Assembly: GCA_003538625.1 (NCBI GenBank)
Contig: DPRR01000014.1
Coordinates: 1 to 64,000, forward strand
DNA: 64,000 nt
Reading direction: 5' to 3'
Source: Ignavibacteriales bacterium
Lineage (GTDB): Bacteria > Bacteroidota > Ignavibacteria > Ignavibacteriales > Ignavibacteriaceae
Positions 19,444 to 26,997 of this stretch are shown in pieces. Made by a program: the position numbers and the translations under genes. The first letter of the stretch is position 1, and each line of letters starts with the position of its first letter. Below the pieces are notes generated by a model. The model was not told the DNA's origin and ran no database searches. It was given only the letters and a program-made list of their open reading frames with translations.

Positions 19444-19596
19444 GGGAGTAGTAACTGATGTATATCAGAGGCTGACAATTTAATGTCTCTGTGGGCTAGA
19501 GAGTCATCAGATACACCTGCTGTAATAGACAAATAACCCGTCATAGCTTTCGCTGATACCTCATATTCTTAGCAACGAATGGCAGTTACTACACCC
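19444..19596 (-). ncRNA. candidate structured RNA (about 150 nt)
   Basis: The ends GGGAGTAGTAACTG (19444-19457) and CAGTTACTACACCC (19583-19596) pair over 14 positions with one mismatch, closing a 125-nt interior. Inside, TATCAG pairs with CTGATA, AGC-TTTC-GCT forms a small hairpin and CTCT/AGAG another, giving a multi-branched outline. Minus-strand transcription is favoured because the segment follows the stop of the 121-residue gene and precedes a terminator. A plus-strand reading is possible, since the closing stem is followed there by a T-run. The family is not recognised. Confidence 0.45.
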
Positions 19597-19597
19597 A

Positions 19598-19963
19598 TTA
19601 TTTTTTTTTGAATACAATATAATTTTTAGTGCCATTATTAGTGGAGACCCTATGAGAATGCTTTACAAACTCAATCTCATACATAGGGGTCACTATAGTT
19701 TCACCATTTTTTAAGTCTCTAAGATGCAATAAATATTCTATGCCTTCAGTATCGCCCCAAAATCTGCATATATTTACTGCAACAAAATCGTCACCATCGC
19801 TATGAAATTTCCTGGAATTCCATTTCTTGTGCTGTAATATTCTTTTAGAATCCCTATGATGAATATTCATTTCTCCGTTTCGTTTCATTAAACTTGGGTT
19901 AATTAATCCATCACAAGTTCTGACAATATTAATTGTTAAGTCATTTTTAACTTTAATTTTCAT
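19598..19963 (-). CDS. hypothetical small protein, member of a local paralogous group
   Basis: A 121-residue basic protein with no recognised domain. Its C-terminal half (EYLLHLRDLKNGE, then YEIEFVKH, ending NYIVFKKK) has the same strand pattern as the ends of the proteins at 20041 and 21298 (TYWLVKNEIL ... ending SDYKKL; TYWLLERKLV ... ending GDWYKKL). The three may share one small beta-rich fold. The gene ends directly at the RNA candidate. The ribosome site is weak. Confidence 0.6.
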   Translation of the reverse strand: MKIKVKNDLTINIVRTCDGLINPSLMKRNGEMNIHHRDSKRILQHKKWNSRKFHSDGDDFVAVNICRFWGDTEGIEYLLHLRDLKNGETIVTPMYEIEFVKHSHRVSTNNGTKNYIVFKKK

Positions 19964-20040
19964 TTTTTTTGATTTTAATCCTATAATGATTTCTTTCGTC
20001 TGAGTGCATAAATCAGTTTCATTTTAATGCAATCTTACTC

Positions 20041-20397
20041 TTATAATTTTTTATAATCACTCTTCAAAATAACATAACCTTTTTTATCTGGATGTTCTTT
20101 TTCAATTTCAACTTTTCTAACAGAAGTGGTTTTAACTAAACAACGATTTTCCTTCTTGTTAATTCCAGATAATATTTCATTTTTTACTAACCAATAAGTT
20201 ATTTCACCTTTATTATTAGCTACCTTAACTACCTCTTCTGCATCAATTTCCTTGTTGATTATATATATTTCCAGTTCAATAGGCAGTCCTTTTCTGAGTG
20301 CCTTAGCAAAACTAGAATTAAAAGTTTCACTCACAGGATTCATCCAATAAACTGGTACGCTGAAATTAAAGTTAATTTCTTTTTTATTTTTTGCCAT
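20041..20397 (-). CDS. hypothetical small protein, local paralogue
   Basis: A 118-residue basic protein. The C-terminal part (ITYWLVKNEILSG, SVRKVEIEKEHP, YVILKSDYKKL) aligns by eye with the protein at 21298 (KTYWLLERKLVTT, SVELVRP, LCVVKLGDWYKKL). GGAAG about 8 bases upstream of ATG is a fair ribosome site. No known family and no membrane segment. Confidence 0.65.
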   Translation of the reverse strand: MAKNKKEINFNFSVPVYWMNPVSETFNSSFAKALRKGLPIELEIYIINKEIDAEEVVKVANNKGEITYWLVKNEILSGINKKENRCLVKTTSVRKVEIEKEHPDKKGYVILKSDYKKL

Positions 20398-20455
20398 ACT
20401 TAACGCTTCCTATTTTTAATTACTCTAAAATTAAATTCAATTATCATAATTCTCA

Positions 20456-20854
20456 TTAAAGCTCTTTCTGTTTTAGCACCAGCACTCCATCTTTATTGAA
20501 TTCTGTATTTTCCTTTTTAGCAACCCCAAGAATTTCGTAACTATCTGGACTATCATACATAAATTTACATCTTACTAATTTGTCAATTATAAAATCATCT
20601 CCCTTTGCTTTACCTACAAGAGCTATTGTTTCAGTCGGATGTTCAGGAAAAACATTTGGAATAATATATTTAAGTGAGTGTTTTCCAATCTTTACATATA
20701 TGAATGAATCATCAAAATCCTGCCATTCACGCTCAGAGTCTGAAACATCAGGATCATTGTAATGTTTCTTCATCCATTTGTAATCAGGGTGATTGGAGTT
20801 GATGAACAAGTTTTGCTTATTTGTTTCAAATGGTTTTGCTTTAATTTTTTTCAT
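20456..20854 (-). CDS. hypothetical small protein
   Basis: A 132-residue acidic protein with no recognised domain. The centre (FIYVKIGKHSLKYIIPNVF, then IALVGKAKGDDFIIDKLV) suggests beta strands, ending LVLKQKEL. It begins 44 bases downstream of the large structured RNA candidate on the same strand and is followed by the two paralogous genes. It could be a more diverged member of the same group, but that is weak. Confidence 0.6.
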   Translation of the reverse strand: MKKIKAKPFETNKQNLFINSNHPDYKWMKKHYNDPDVSDSEREWQDFDDSFIYVKIGKHSLKYIIPNVFPEHPTETIALVGKAKGDDFIIDKLVRCKFMYDSPDSYEILGVAKKENTEFNKDGVLVLKQKEL

Positions 20855-20897
20855 CTTAACTCACTCTAAAAAGAATAGTGACTAAATTAAACAAGTA

Positions 20898-21279
20898 GGG
20901 TTGGTACTCCTGGTTAGGGAATTGACCAGATATTATCCCTTCATAATAGCCTAGGCTACAGTAACCAACCCATAAATTTATTATATGGTGAATTAATAAA
21001 TATTTATAAAATGGAGGCTGATGTTCTGGTTGGACAATATTCCCAGGTCTATCCATCGTCGTAGCTTTGCTACACATCAGCCAAAATAAGTAGATTGCAC
21101 TCGCACCTTGCCATACCGGCTTAACAGATACGTCTGATGTTTTTTCGGGGCTTTTATAGGTGGTCCACCGAAGCGACAATATGAAATTATTGTCCGTATC
21201 ATTCCCCACGTGCTTTCTTTCAGGTACACCTAGAAAAGCACTCACAAGGCTTGTCTCCGTCTTAAAAGCCAGTGCAACC
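20898..21279 (-). ncRNA. large structured RNA candidate (about 380 nt), family not recognised
   Basis: Helices, in plus coordinates: 21093-21101 with 21271-21279 (9 bp, one G-U) closes a 5' domain. Inside it, 21248-21252/21266-21270, 21210-21216/21235-21241 (7 bp), 21175-21181/21188-21194 (7 bp), 21147-21150/21204-21207, and 21127-21132/21195-21200, which crosses the GGGG/CCCC helix and would be a pseudoknot. A middle domain: 21016-21024/21074-21082 (9 bp, perfect) stacked on hairpin 21061-21065/21069-21073. A 3' domain: 20898-20905/20964-20971 (8 bp, perfect) enclosing 20910-20914/20925-20929, whose loop can pair 20916-20920 with 20936-20940. A 155-codon open frame crosses it (20856-21323), but its product looks unlike its neighbours. 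Confidence 0.65.
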
Positions 21280-21297
21280 AAATTATTATTTTTGTTG

Positions 21298-21636
21298 TTA
21301 AAGTTTTTTATACCAATCTCCAAGTTTCACAACACATAATTTATCACCCAAGTTAATAGGTCTAACTAGTTCCACAGATTGAAGAGGGTTGAATTTTAAG
21401 AGCTGAACATTCTTTTTAGTAGTCACTAATTTTCTTTCTAAAAGCCAATATGTTTTGGAACTATCCTTTTCTGCTATCACTTCCACAGTTAAGCCACTTG
21501 TAATACTAAAATGCCCTGGAATTTTTCTAAATACTTTTTTCCCTCTAATATTCTTAGCCTCATCTTTGTACCACGCCCAACTATCTCCTACATGAAAACG
21601 AGATATTTTCAAACCGAATTTTAATTTATTAAACAT
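21298..21636 (-). CDS. hypothetical small protein, local paralogue
   Basis: A 112-residue basic protein rich in lysine and tryptophan. The end (TYWLLERKLVTT, QSVELVRP, CVVKLGDWYKKL) resembles the protein at 20041. No domain is recognised. It is the first gene upstream of the structured RNA candidate, whose 5' end lies 19 bases after its stop, so the RNA could be processed from the same transcript. Confidence 0.6.
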   Translation of the reverse strand: MFNKLKFGLKISRFHVGDSWAWYKDEAKNIRGKKVFRKIPGHFSITSGLTVEVIAEKDSSKTYWLLERKLVTTKKNVQLLKFNPLQSVELVRPINLGDKLCVVKLGDWYKKL

Positions 21637-21757
21637 AAATTTATTTTTTTAGTAAGAGGGTACAACTTATGAGCCACCTTGAATCTGTGTTTTTTTAGCG
21701 TAAACAAAGTGAGACATTAGGTAAAATTGTATTTTAGGTAGGAGTTACTTGAAATTC

Positions 21758-21943
21758 TCAGACATAAGAATCCATATTTAAGTCAATAATAAATATGCCA
21801 CAATTTATAAAATTTCCCCTACTTGATTTTAGGTCATAACATAAGTTTTTAATTAAAAAATTTTCGTGCCAGAGATATTTTACTTTTTTACTTGGAAAAT
21901 TTACACGATAGACTATTGAATTTTTGGAGCTGGTGAAATGCAA
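21758..21943 (-). CDS. doubtful small reading frame
   Basis: A 61-codon frame with an ATG, lysine/asparagine/phenylalanine-rich, as expected for AT-rich DNA whether or not coding. No clear ribosome site and no recognised family. Listed because it is the only candidate in the 380-base gap between two genes (21637-22018). Confidence 0.2.
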   Translation of the reverse strand: MHFTSSKNSIVYRVNFPSKKVKYLWHENFLIKNLCYDLKSSRGNFINCGIFIIDLNMDSYV

Positions 21944-22018
21944 AATGCATTTAACAAATACTAAAATTAAATTGTTAAATTAGAATAGATTATAATTTAT
22001 ACTTTACAAATATCTTAT

Positions 22019-22729
22019 ATGCCCTATAAGCTCAAAAAAATTATATTCCAGCGTGAACATAGCTGGGGATATGAAACTTACTCGTATGATCTCAATACTG
22101 AAATTGATTTCCCCTTTGTTGCGGGTAGACTGGATGAATTAGTTCCTAAAGATTATCCTCAAATAAAAAAGTACAGGCCTGATATAGATGATTTTCCTCT
22201 ATTCAACGAAAGCGGACTAACAAAACTTACTCCTGAAGTTGGTCCAAAGGGAATTTACTATCTGGAGCTTCAACCAAGATATAAATTAAAACAATTAATT
22301 GTTGAACCAGAGGATGTTGTAGTTGATATTTATTTTGGAGCCGAAGAGAGACTCATATATAGTTTTTATAATCCAACTCGCAGGAATAACATTACTATAA
22401 CCGCTGCTTCAGAAAAAGATAAAGACAATGTTCATTCAAAACTTAAATCTGATCCAACAGATATAGTTTGGCGTAAGTATTTTATAAAGTGTGCAATTAC
22501 TGATATGAATGAATTTTTCGCAAAGGAGGCAACAGTACCAGAAGGTTTAATGGCAAAATCTATATTAACAGCGGATGAGGCTGCTTATTATTTAAGGACA
22601 GGTAAAAAGAACCTTCAGAATTTAGCTTCTCTGGGGAAAATTAAAAAAGTCAGGGGCGGTAAATACAGGAAAGAAGATCTTGACTTATACTCAAATAGTG
22701 TTCTAAAGAAAAAGAAATCTCCTAATTGA
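22019..22729 (+). CDS. helix-turn-helix protein (excisionase-like C-terminal domain)
   Basis: A 236-residue protein. The first 175 residues are an unrecognised mixed alpha/beta domain. Residues of about 185-228 form a MerR/excisionase-type HTH_17 motif (ILTADEAAYYLRTGKKNL, GKIKKVRGGKYRKEDLD). It is the only plus-strand gene of the element-like region and is divergent from the others. A role in regulation or excision of the element is inferred from this. A terminator lies about 200 bases downstream. Confidence 0.75.
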   Translation: MPYKLKKIIFQREHSWGYETYSYDLNTEIDFPFVAGRLDELVPKDYPQIKKYRPDIDDFPLFNESGLTKLTPEVGPKGIYYLELQPRYKLKQLIVEPEDVVVDIYFGAEERLIYSFYNPTRRNNITITAASEKDKDNVHSKLKSDPTDIVWRKYFIKCAITDMNEFFAKEATVPEGLMAKSILTADEAAYYLRTGKKNLQNLASLGKIKKVRGGKYRKEDLDLYSNSVLKKKKSPN

Positions 22730-22934
22730 TTTATATAAAATGCTTGCTTACTTTTGCACAAGAAAAAAGTGACAAATACGTGCCAACTTTCTTCAGAAGA
22801 TACGGGAAAATACGGGAAATTCTAGGAAGGTAAATAATAAGATAAAGTTCCTAAGCTATTTGAATAATTGATTTTACGGGCTTTTAGAAGGAATCTGAAT
22901 TTAGGCAAAATTGATTCCGGCTTTCGGTACTTAC

Positions 22935-22962
22935 GCCTCCGTTTAGGAGGCTTTTTATTATT
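22935..22962 (+). terminator. rho-independent terminator
   Basis: GCCTCC (22935-22940) pairs with GGAGGC (22946-22951), followed by TTTTTATTATTTTATT. It ends the plus-strand transcript of the HTH protein, after about 200 bases in which I see no gene. This is a plausible right limit of the element-like region. Confidence 0.75.
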
Positions 22963-23012
22963 TTATTGCAATTTTAACTGAATTATACATACTGTAAGAA
23001 AATATTACATAA

Positions 23013-23594
23013 TTGAAAATTAATCTGAAAAAAATATTCTCAATAATTCTTATAGCTGTTCTTGTTTCATTAGTGTACAATCATTTTAATGGCAATGGAT
23101 TGAAACTGATAAGAAATGAACGAGTATTAGTTTGGGAAAGTGATTCGCTTGCAAGTAATAATCGGGCAGATGATTTGAATATTGATTCAGTTCTATCTAA
23201 ACATAAAAATGAACCTGCCTCAGAAGATTCGATTAATAAGACTGAAGTGATTGAATCGTTTAATGAACCAAAAGCCATAGAATTAAATTTAGCTTATAAA
23301 CTCTTCAAAGATGGAATTCAATTTATAGATGCGCGCTCACCTGAAGAATTTAGTGAAGGACATATATCAGGTGCTGTAAATATTCCTTTTTACGGTTCGG
23401 AAAATTATCTAAAAGTGATTAACAGATTGGATAAAAATAAAGTAGTTGTTACTTATTGCAGCGGTGCAGATTGTGATATCAGCACACTTTCCGGAGATGA
23501 ACTTTTTAAAATGGGTTTTAAAAAAGTATATGTGTTCGTTGGCGGATATGAAGAGTGGAGAAAAAATAATTTCCCAGTAACTAAACCAAAGTAA
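23013..23594 (+). CDS. exported rhodanese-like protein
   Basis: A 193-residue protein opening with TTG; no ATG is available in frame before the domain. One N-terminal hydrophobic segment (IFSIILIAVLVSLVY) anchors or exports it. Residues of about 90-190 are a rhodanese domain: DARSPEEFSEGHISGAVNIP, catalytic-loop cysteine in TYCSGADCD, and VFVGGYEEW near the end. It would act in the periplasm on sulfane sulfur or as a redox partner. The MauE/DoxX gene begins one base after its stop, so they form a tight operon and probably one function. Confidence 0.88.
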   Translation: MKINLKKIFSIILIAVLVSLVYNHFNGNGLKLIRNERVLVWESDSLASNNRADDLNIDSVLSKHKNEPASEDSINKTEVIESFNEPKAIELNLAYKLFKDGIQFIDARSPEEFSEGHISGAVNIPFYGSENYLKVINRLDKNKVVVTYCSGADCDISTLSGDELFKMGFKKVYVFVGGYEEWRKNNFPVTKPK

Positions 23595-23595
23595 T

Positions 23596-24033
23596 ATGAA
23601 AAATTTGTATTCTAACAAGTATTTACTATTATCTATACGATTAGTGATTGCTTTTATTTTTGTTTACGCCGGTGTTGAAAAAATTTCCGATCCCGAATCT
23701 TTTGCTCTATCAATTTCAAATTATCGTCTTATACCAACTATAACAATAAATTTTTTAGCAATTACTTTACCCTGGATTGAACTTGTTTCCGGTATACTTT
23801 TACTGTTCGGAATATCTGTTAAAGAAAATTCCACAATTATTTTTTCGATGCTATTAATTTTCACAATTGGTATAATAATAAGTTTGTTTAGAGGTTTAAG
23901 TATCGATTGCGGTTGTTTTGGGAAAGGCACTCAGATTGGATTATTTAAGCTAGGGGAAAACTTACTTATGATTATTGGTTCATTTTTATTGATAGTTTTT
24001 GGATCAGATTTTTTAAAGATAAAATCTAATTAG
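23596..24033 (+). CDS. MauE/DoxX-family redox-associated membrane protein
   Basis: A 145-residue protein with four hydrophobic segments. It has the family features FVYAGVEKISDPESF near the start and DCGCFGKGTQ, a cysteine pair, between segments three and four. MauE-type proteins are tied to disulfide formation or redox handling at the membrane. Here it directly follows the exported rhodanese, a pairing seen in many Bacteroidota and Deltaproteobacteria. The stop lies only a few bases from the stop of the converging polymerase gene. Confidence 0.88.
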   Translation: MKNLYSNKYLLLSIRLVIAFIFVYAGVEKISDPESFALSISNYRLIPTITINFLAITLPWIELVSGILLLFGISVKENSTIIFSMLLIFTIGIIISLFRGLSIDCGCFGKGTQIGLFKLGENLLMIIGSFLLIVFGSDFLKIKSN

Positions 24034-24037
24034 AGAA

Positions 24038-25648
24038 TCAGTTTTTTTGTAAATCTTTATTAATAGTTTCTATCGTATCCCTCAAGACACCGAGAGATCT
24101 CTGACTTAGAAGATCAATTTTTATCAATCCCAATTCTTCTATTGAGTACATATCTGGTTGAGTTATAATCAAACCCAAACCTTTATTTTTAGCATATTCC
24201 AATGCACAGTAATCGGTAATTTTTGTTGGAGTAATTACAATCCCGCTTGGATGGATGCTTAGATGCCTCGGATATTTTGCAATTCTTGATGCTAAGCTAA
24301 CAATTGTTTTCCAGGGCTCTTTGTCAAAATCCAAACTGCGGGATTCAGGAAACATCTCATTTATTTTGGGAAGATTTGCCGCATCTGTCCATGGAATTTT
24401 TTTACTATACCTGGATATTTCTCTATCAGAAATGCCAAACGCTTTTGCTGTTTCGCGAAATGCTGAGCGTGCTCTGAACGTTATTGTGGTTGAAATCATT
24501 GCAACTCTATCATAACCATACTTTTCAAAAACATATTTTACAATTTCATCACGCTCCTTCCATGAAAAATCTATATCAACATCGGGTGGATTGCTTCGAG
24601 CTCTGTTCAAAAATCTCTCAAAGTACAGGTTAAGCTTAATTGGATCGACTTGCGTTAATTCAAGACAATATGCAACTAAACTATTTGCAGCCGATCCTCT
24701 TCCAATAAGCATCATTCCCCTTCTCTTCGCTTCCTGCACAATATCCCATACAATTAAAAAGTAATTAACAAAATTTAATTCACTTATCACTTCAAGTTCG
24801 TACTCTAAACGTTTTGTAATTTTAGATTCGATATTTTTATAACGTTTTTGTGATCCTTCAAATGTAATTCTCTTCAGAAAATCAAAATTGCTTAAAGCAT
24901 TCGTAGTTGGGAATTCTGGAAATTTGTATTCATTTAGTTTTAGATCAACTCTACATTCATCAGCGATTTTATGAGAATTTGAAATTGCTTCTGGAATTTT
25001 CCTAAACATCCTTTCTAATTCAGGTACAGTTTTAAAATAGAACTCTTCATCAACTAATTCATCTTTAGAAAGTGAAGTAATGGTTTTGTTTAATCTTATC
25101 GCAGTAACCAGCCTGTGAAGTTCGAAATCATGTTTTTCTTCAAAATATATGGGGTTAGAACCAACAACGGGAATATTATTTTGCTTCGCATATTCAAACA
25201 AATGCAGAGCATCTTTTTTATTTGACGTCGTGGGAATTAATTCAGCATAAATAGAATTTTTTGAATTTATCACTTTGAGTATTTGCAGGCTGGAAGAGAT
25301 AAAGAAAAGATTTTTCCAATGTGTTTTTAAAATATTTATAAGAGAAAAATCATCATTTAGTTTTCTTTGAGTAATTATTTTACATAAATCAGAATATCCG
25401 GTATTATTTTTGGCTAAGATAATTGTGTACAATTTGATATTTCCGGGTTCATCAATATATGTCCCTAAAATAGGTTTGATACCAGCTTGAAGAGCTTTCG
25501 CGCTAAATTGAATCAATCCATACATGGCATTTGTATCCGTAACTGCAGCAGCTGTAATTGAATTTTTTTTGCAAAGAGTTATAAGCTTTTCAATCTGTAA
25601 TGTACTCTGCAGTAAGGAATAATTAGTATGTACGTGAAGTGGAATCAT
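24038..25648 (-). CDS. short DnaE-like DNA polymerase III alpha subunit (PHP plus palm)
   Basis: A 536-residue protein, less than half the usual 1,100-plus of DnaE. The N-terminal PHP domain has the HVHTNYSLL metal motif (H5, H7). The palm region has PDVDIDFSW near residue 358 and KIDLLSQRSLG near 509, matching the three catalytic aspartates of DnaE-family polymerases. It then stops at a glutamine/lysine tail. Fingers, beta-clamp-binding and OB domains are absent, and the next gene converges, so the missing part is not nearby. It could be a truncated relic, or a specialised short form; all key palm aspartates survive, which argues against simple decay. Confidence 0.82.
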   Translation of the reverse strand: MIPLHVHTNYSLLQSTLQIEKLITLCKKNSITAAAVTDTNAMYGLIQFSAKALQAGIKPILGTYIDEPGNIKLYTIILAKNNTGYSDLCKIITQRKLNDDFSLINILKTHWKNLFFISSSLQILKVINSKNSIYAELIPTTSNKKDALHLFEYAKQNNIPVVGSNPIYFEEKHDFELHRLVTAIRLNKTITSLSKDELVDEEFYFKTVPELERMFRKIPEAISNSHKIADECRVDLKLNEYKFPEFPTTNALSNFDFLKRITFEGSQKRYKNIESKITKRLEYELEVISELNFVNYFLIVWDIVQEAKRRGMMLIGRGSAANSLVAYCLELTQVDPIKLNLYFERFLNRARSNPPDVDIDFSWKERDEIVKYVFEKYGYDRVAMISTTITFRARSAFRETAKAFGISDREISRYSKKIPWTDAANLPKINEMFPESRSLDFDKEPWKTIVSLASRIAKYPRHLSIHPSGIVITPTKITDYCALEYAKNKGLGLIITQPDMYSIEELGLIKIDLLSQRSLGVLRDTIETINKDLQKN

Positions 25649-25710
25649 ATTTTTTTTAATAGCAAAATAAAGCGCAGGTTTCTAAAAAGAAATGGTGATT
25701 GAGATTGAGT

Positions 25711-26997
25711 TTACTGTATATACTTCAATGCTTTGTCTGAAATATCCTTTCTAAAATACATACCATCAAAACTAATTTTATTCAGTGCATCATAAGCTTT
25801 TTTCTTAGCTAACTGAAGATCAAATGTTTTGAGTACAGAAGTAATTCCTAATACTCTTCCACCATTTGTTACTATATTGTTTAAGTCCATTTTTGTACCC
25901 GCGTGATAAATTATTATTTGATCATCTTTATAATCTAATCCTTCGATAATTAATCCTTTATCGTATTCATCAGGATAACCTTTAGAAGCAGCAACCACGC
26001 AGACAGAACATCCGCCTGAATATCGAACAGCATTTAAATTAATATTTCCGGAAGCTGCAGAATAAAGTAAACCAAGAAAATCTCCTTCCAAAACAGGAAG
26101 TACAACCTGAGTTTCCGGATCACCAAATCTGCAATTAAATTCAATAACTTTTAGACCGGATTTCGTGATCATCAATCCTGCGTACAGACAACCAACAAAT
26201 TTATTTCCGGTCTTTCTCATTTGTCTGATAACAGGTGCAATGATTGTGTTTTCAATTTCATCAGATAATGCTTTTGAAACGATTGGAGCCGGAGCATAAG
26301 CTCCCATTCCTCCTGTATTTTTCCCTGTATCGCCATCTCCAATTCTTTTATGATCCTGTGCGGCAGGTAGGCAAACAAAATTTTCACCATCGGTAATAGC
26401 AAAAACTGATGCTTCTTCACCTTCCAAAAATTCTTCAATAATAATTTCATTTCCTGAGGTACCAAATATTTTTTGCTCAAATATTTCTCTAATTGCCAGT
26501 TCGGCTTCAGTTATATTATTGCAAATTAAAACCCCTTTACCGGCAGCAAGTCCGTCAGCTTTAATTACGGTTGGATAATTGATTCCATTTAAATATTCTG
26601 ATGCTTCATTAATTTGTGCAGATGAAAAGTTTTTATATTGTGCGGTGGGAACCCCAGCATCGTTCATAATTTTTTTTGCAAATGATTTGCTGGATTCAAT
26701 TTGTGCAGCATTTGAAGATGGTCCGAAAACCGTAATACCTTCAACTCTTAAACGATCGGCTAATCCATCAACTAATGGCTGCTCCGGTCCAATTACTACA
26801 AGGTCTATTTTATTACTGCGGCAAAATTCAATAATCGCATTGTGATCTGATGGATTAATAGAAATGTTTGAGGCGATTAATTCTGTACCGGGATTTCCGG
26901 GAATACAATACAACAAACTTAAATTTTTGCTTTCAATTATTTTTAGCGCAATTGCATGTTCTCTGCCGCCGGAACCAATAATTGCAACATTCATCAA
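25711..26997 (-). CDS. purD: phosphoribosylamine-glycine ligase
   Basis: A 428-residue ATP-grasp enzyme for the second step of purine synthesis, joining glycine to phosphoribosylamine. It begins MNVAIIGSGGREHAIALKI, the PurD N-domain signature. ATP-grasp motifs are NYPTVIKADGLAAGKGV and EFNCRFGDPETQ, and the GNPGTELIA and GDGDTGKNTGGMGAY blocks are typical. Length is normal. Its ATG overlaps the stop of the glycosyltransferase by four bases (ATGA), so they are cotranscribed with guaB upstream, another purine gene. Confidence 0.97.
   Translation of the reverse strand: MMNVAIIGSGGREHAIALKIIESKNLSLLYCIPGNPGTELIASNISINPSDHNAIIEFCRSNKIDLVVIGPEQPLVDGLADRLRVEGITVFGPSSNAAQIESSKSFAKKIMNDAGVPTAQYKNFSSAQINEASEYLNGINYPTVIKADGLAAGKGVLICNNITEAELAIREIFEQKIFGTSGNEIIIEEFLEGEEASVFAITDGENFVCLPAAQDHKRIGDGDTGKNTGGMGAYAPAPIVSKALSDEIENTIIAPVIRQMRKTGNKFVGCLYAGLMITKSGLKVIEFNCRFGDPETQVVLPVLEGDFLGLLYSAASGNINLNAVRYSGGCSVCVVAASKGYPDEYDKGLIIEGLDYKDDQIIIYHAGTKMDLNNIVTNGGRVLGITSVLKTFDLQLAKKKAYDALNKISFDGMYFRKDISDKALKYIQ

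Noticed and set aside
19405..19597. Short minus-strand frame with protein-like composition (EYEVSAKAMTGYLSITAGVS segment)
   Set aside because: A TAA interrupts it after nine codons from the only well-placed ATG, no good ribosome site precedes the inner ATG, and the segment is better explained by the long closing stem.
20898..21279. Structured RNA as a group II intron
   Set aside because: A GUGCG-like string is present, but no domain V-like hairpin, no reverse transcriptase and no plausible 3' end were seen.
20856..21323. 155-codon minus-strand open frame
   Set aside because: It covers the structured RNA candidate, begins inside the previous gene, has no ribosome site I can see, and its product is rich in Trp, Cys, His and Tyr, unlike the lysine/glutamate-rich neighbours. 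Kept as the main alternative to the RNA reading.
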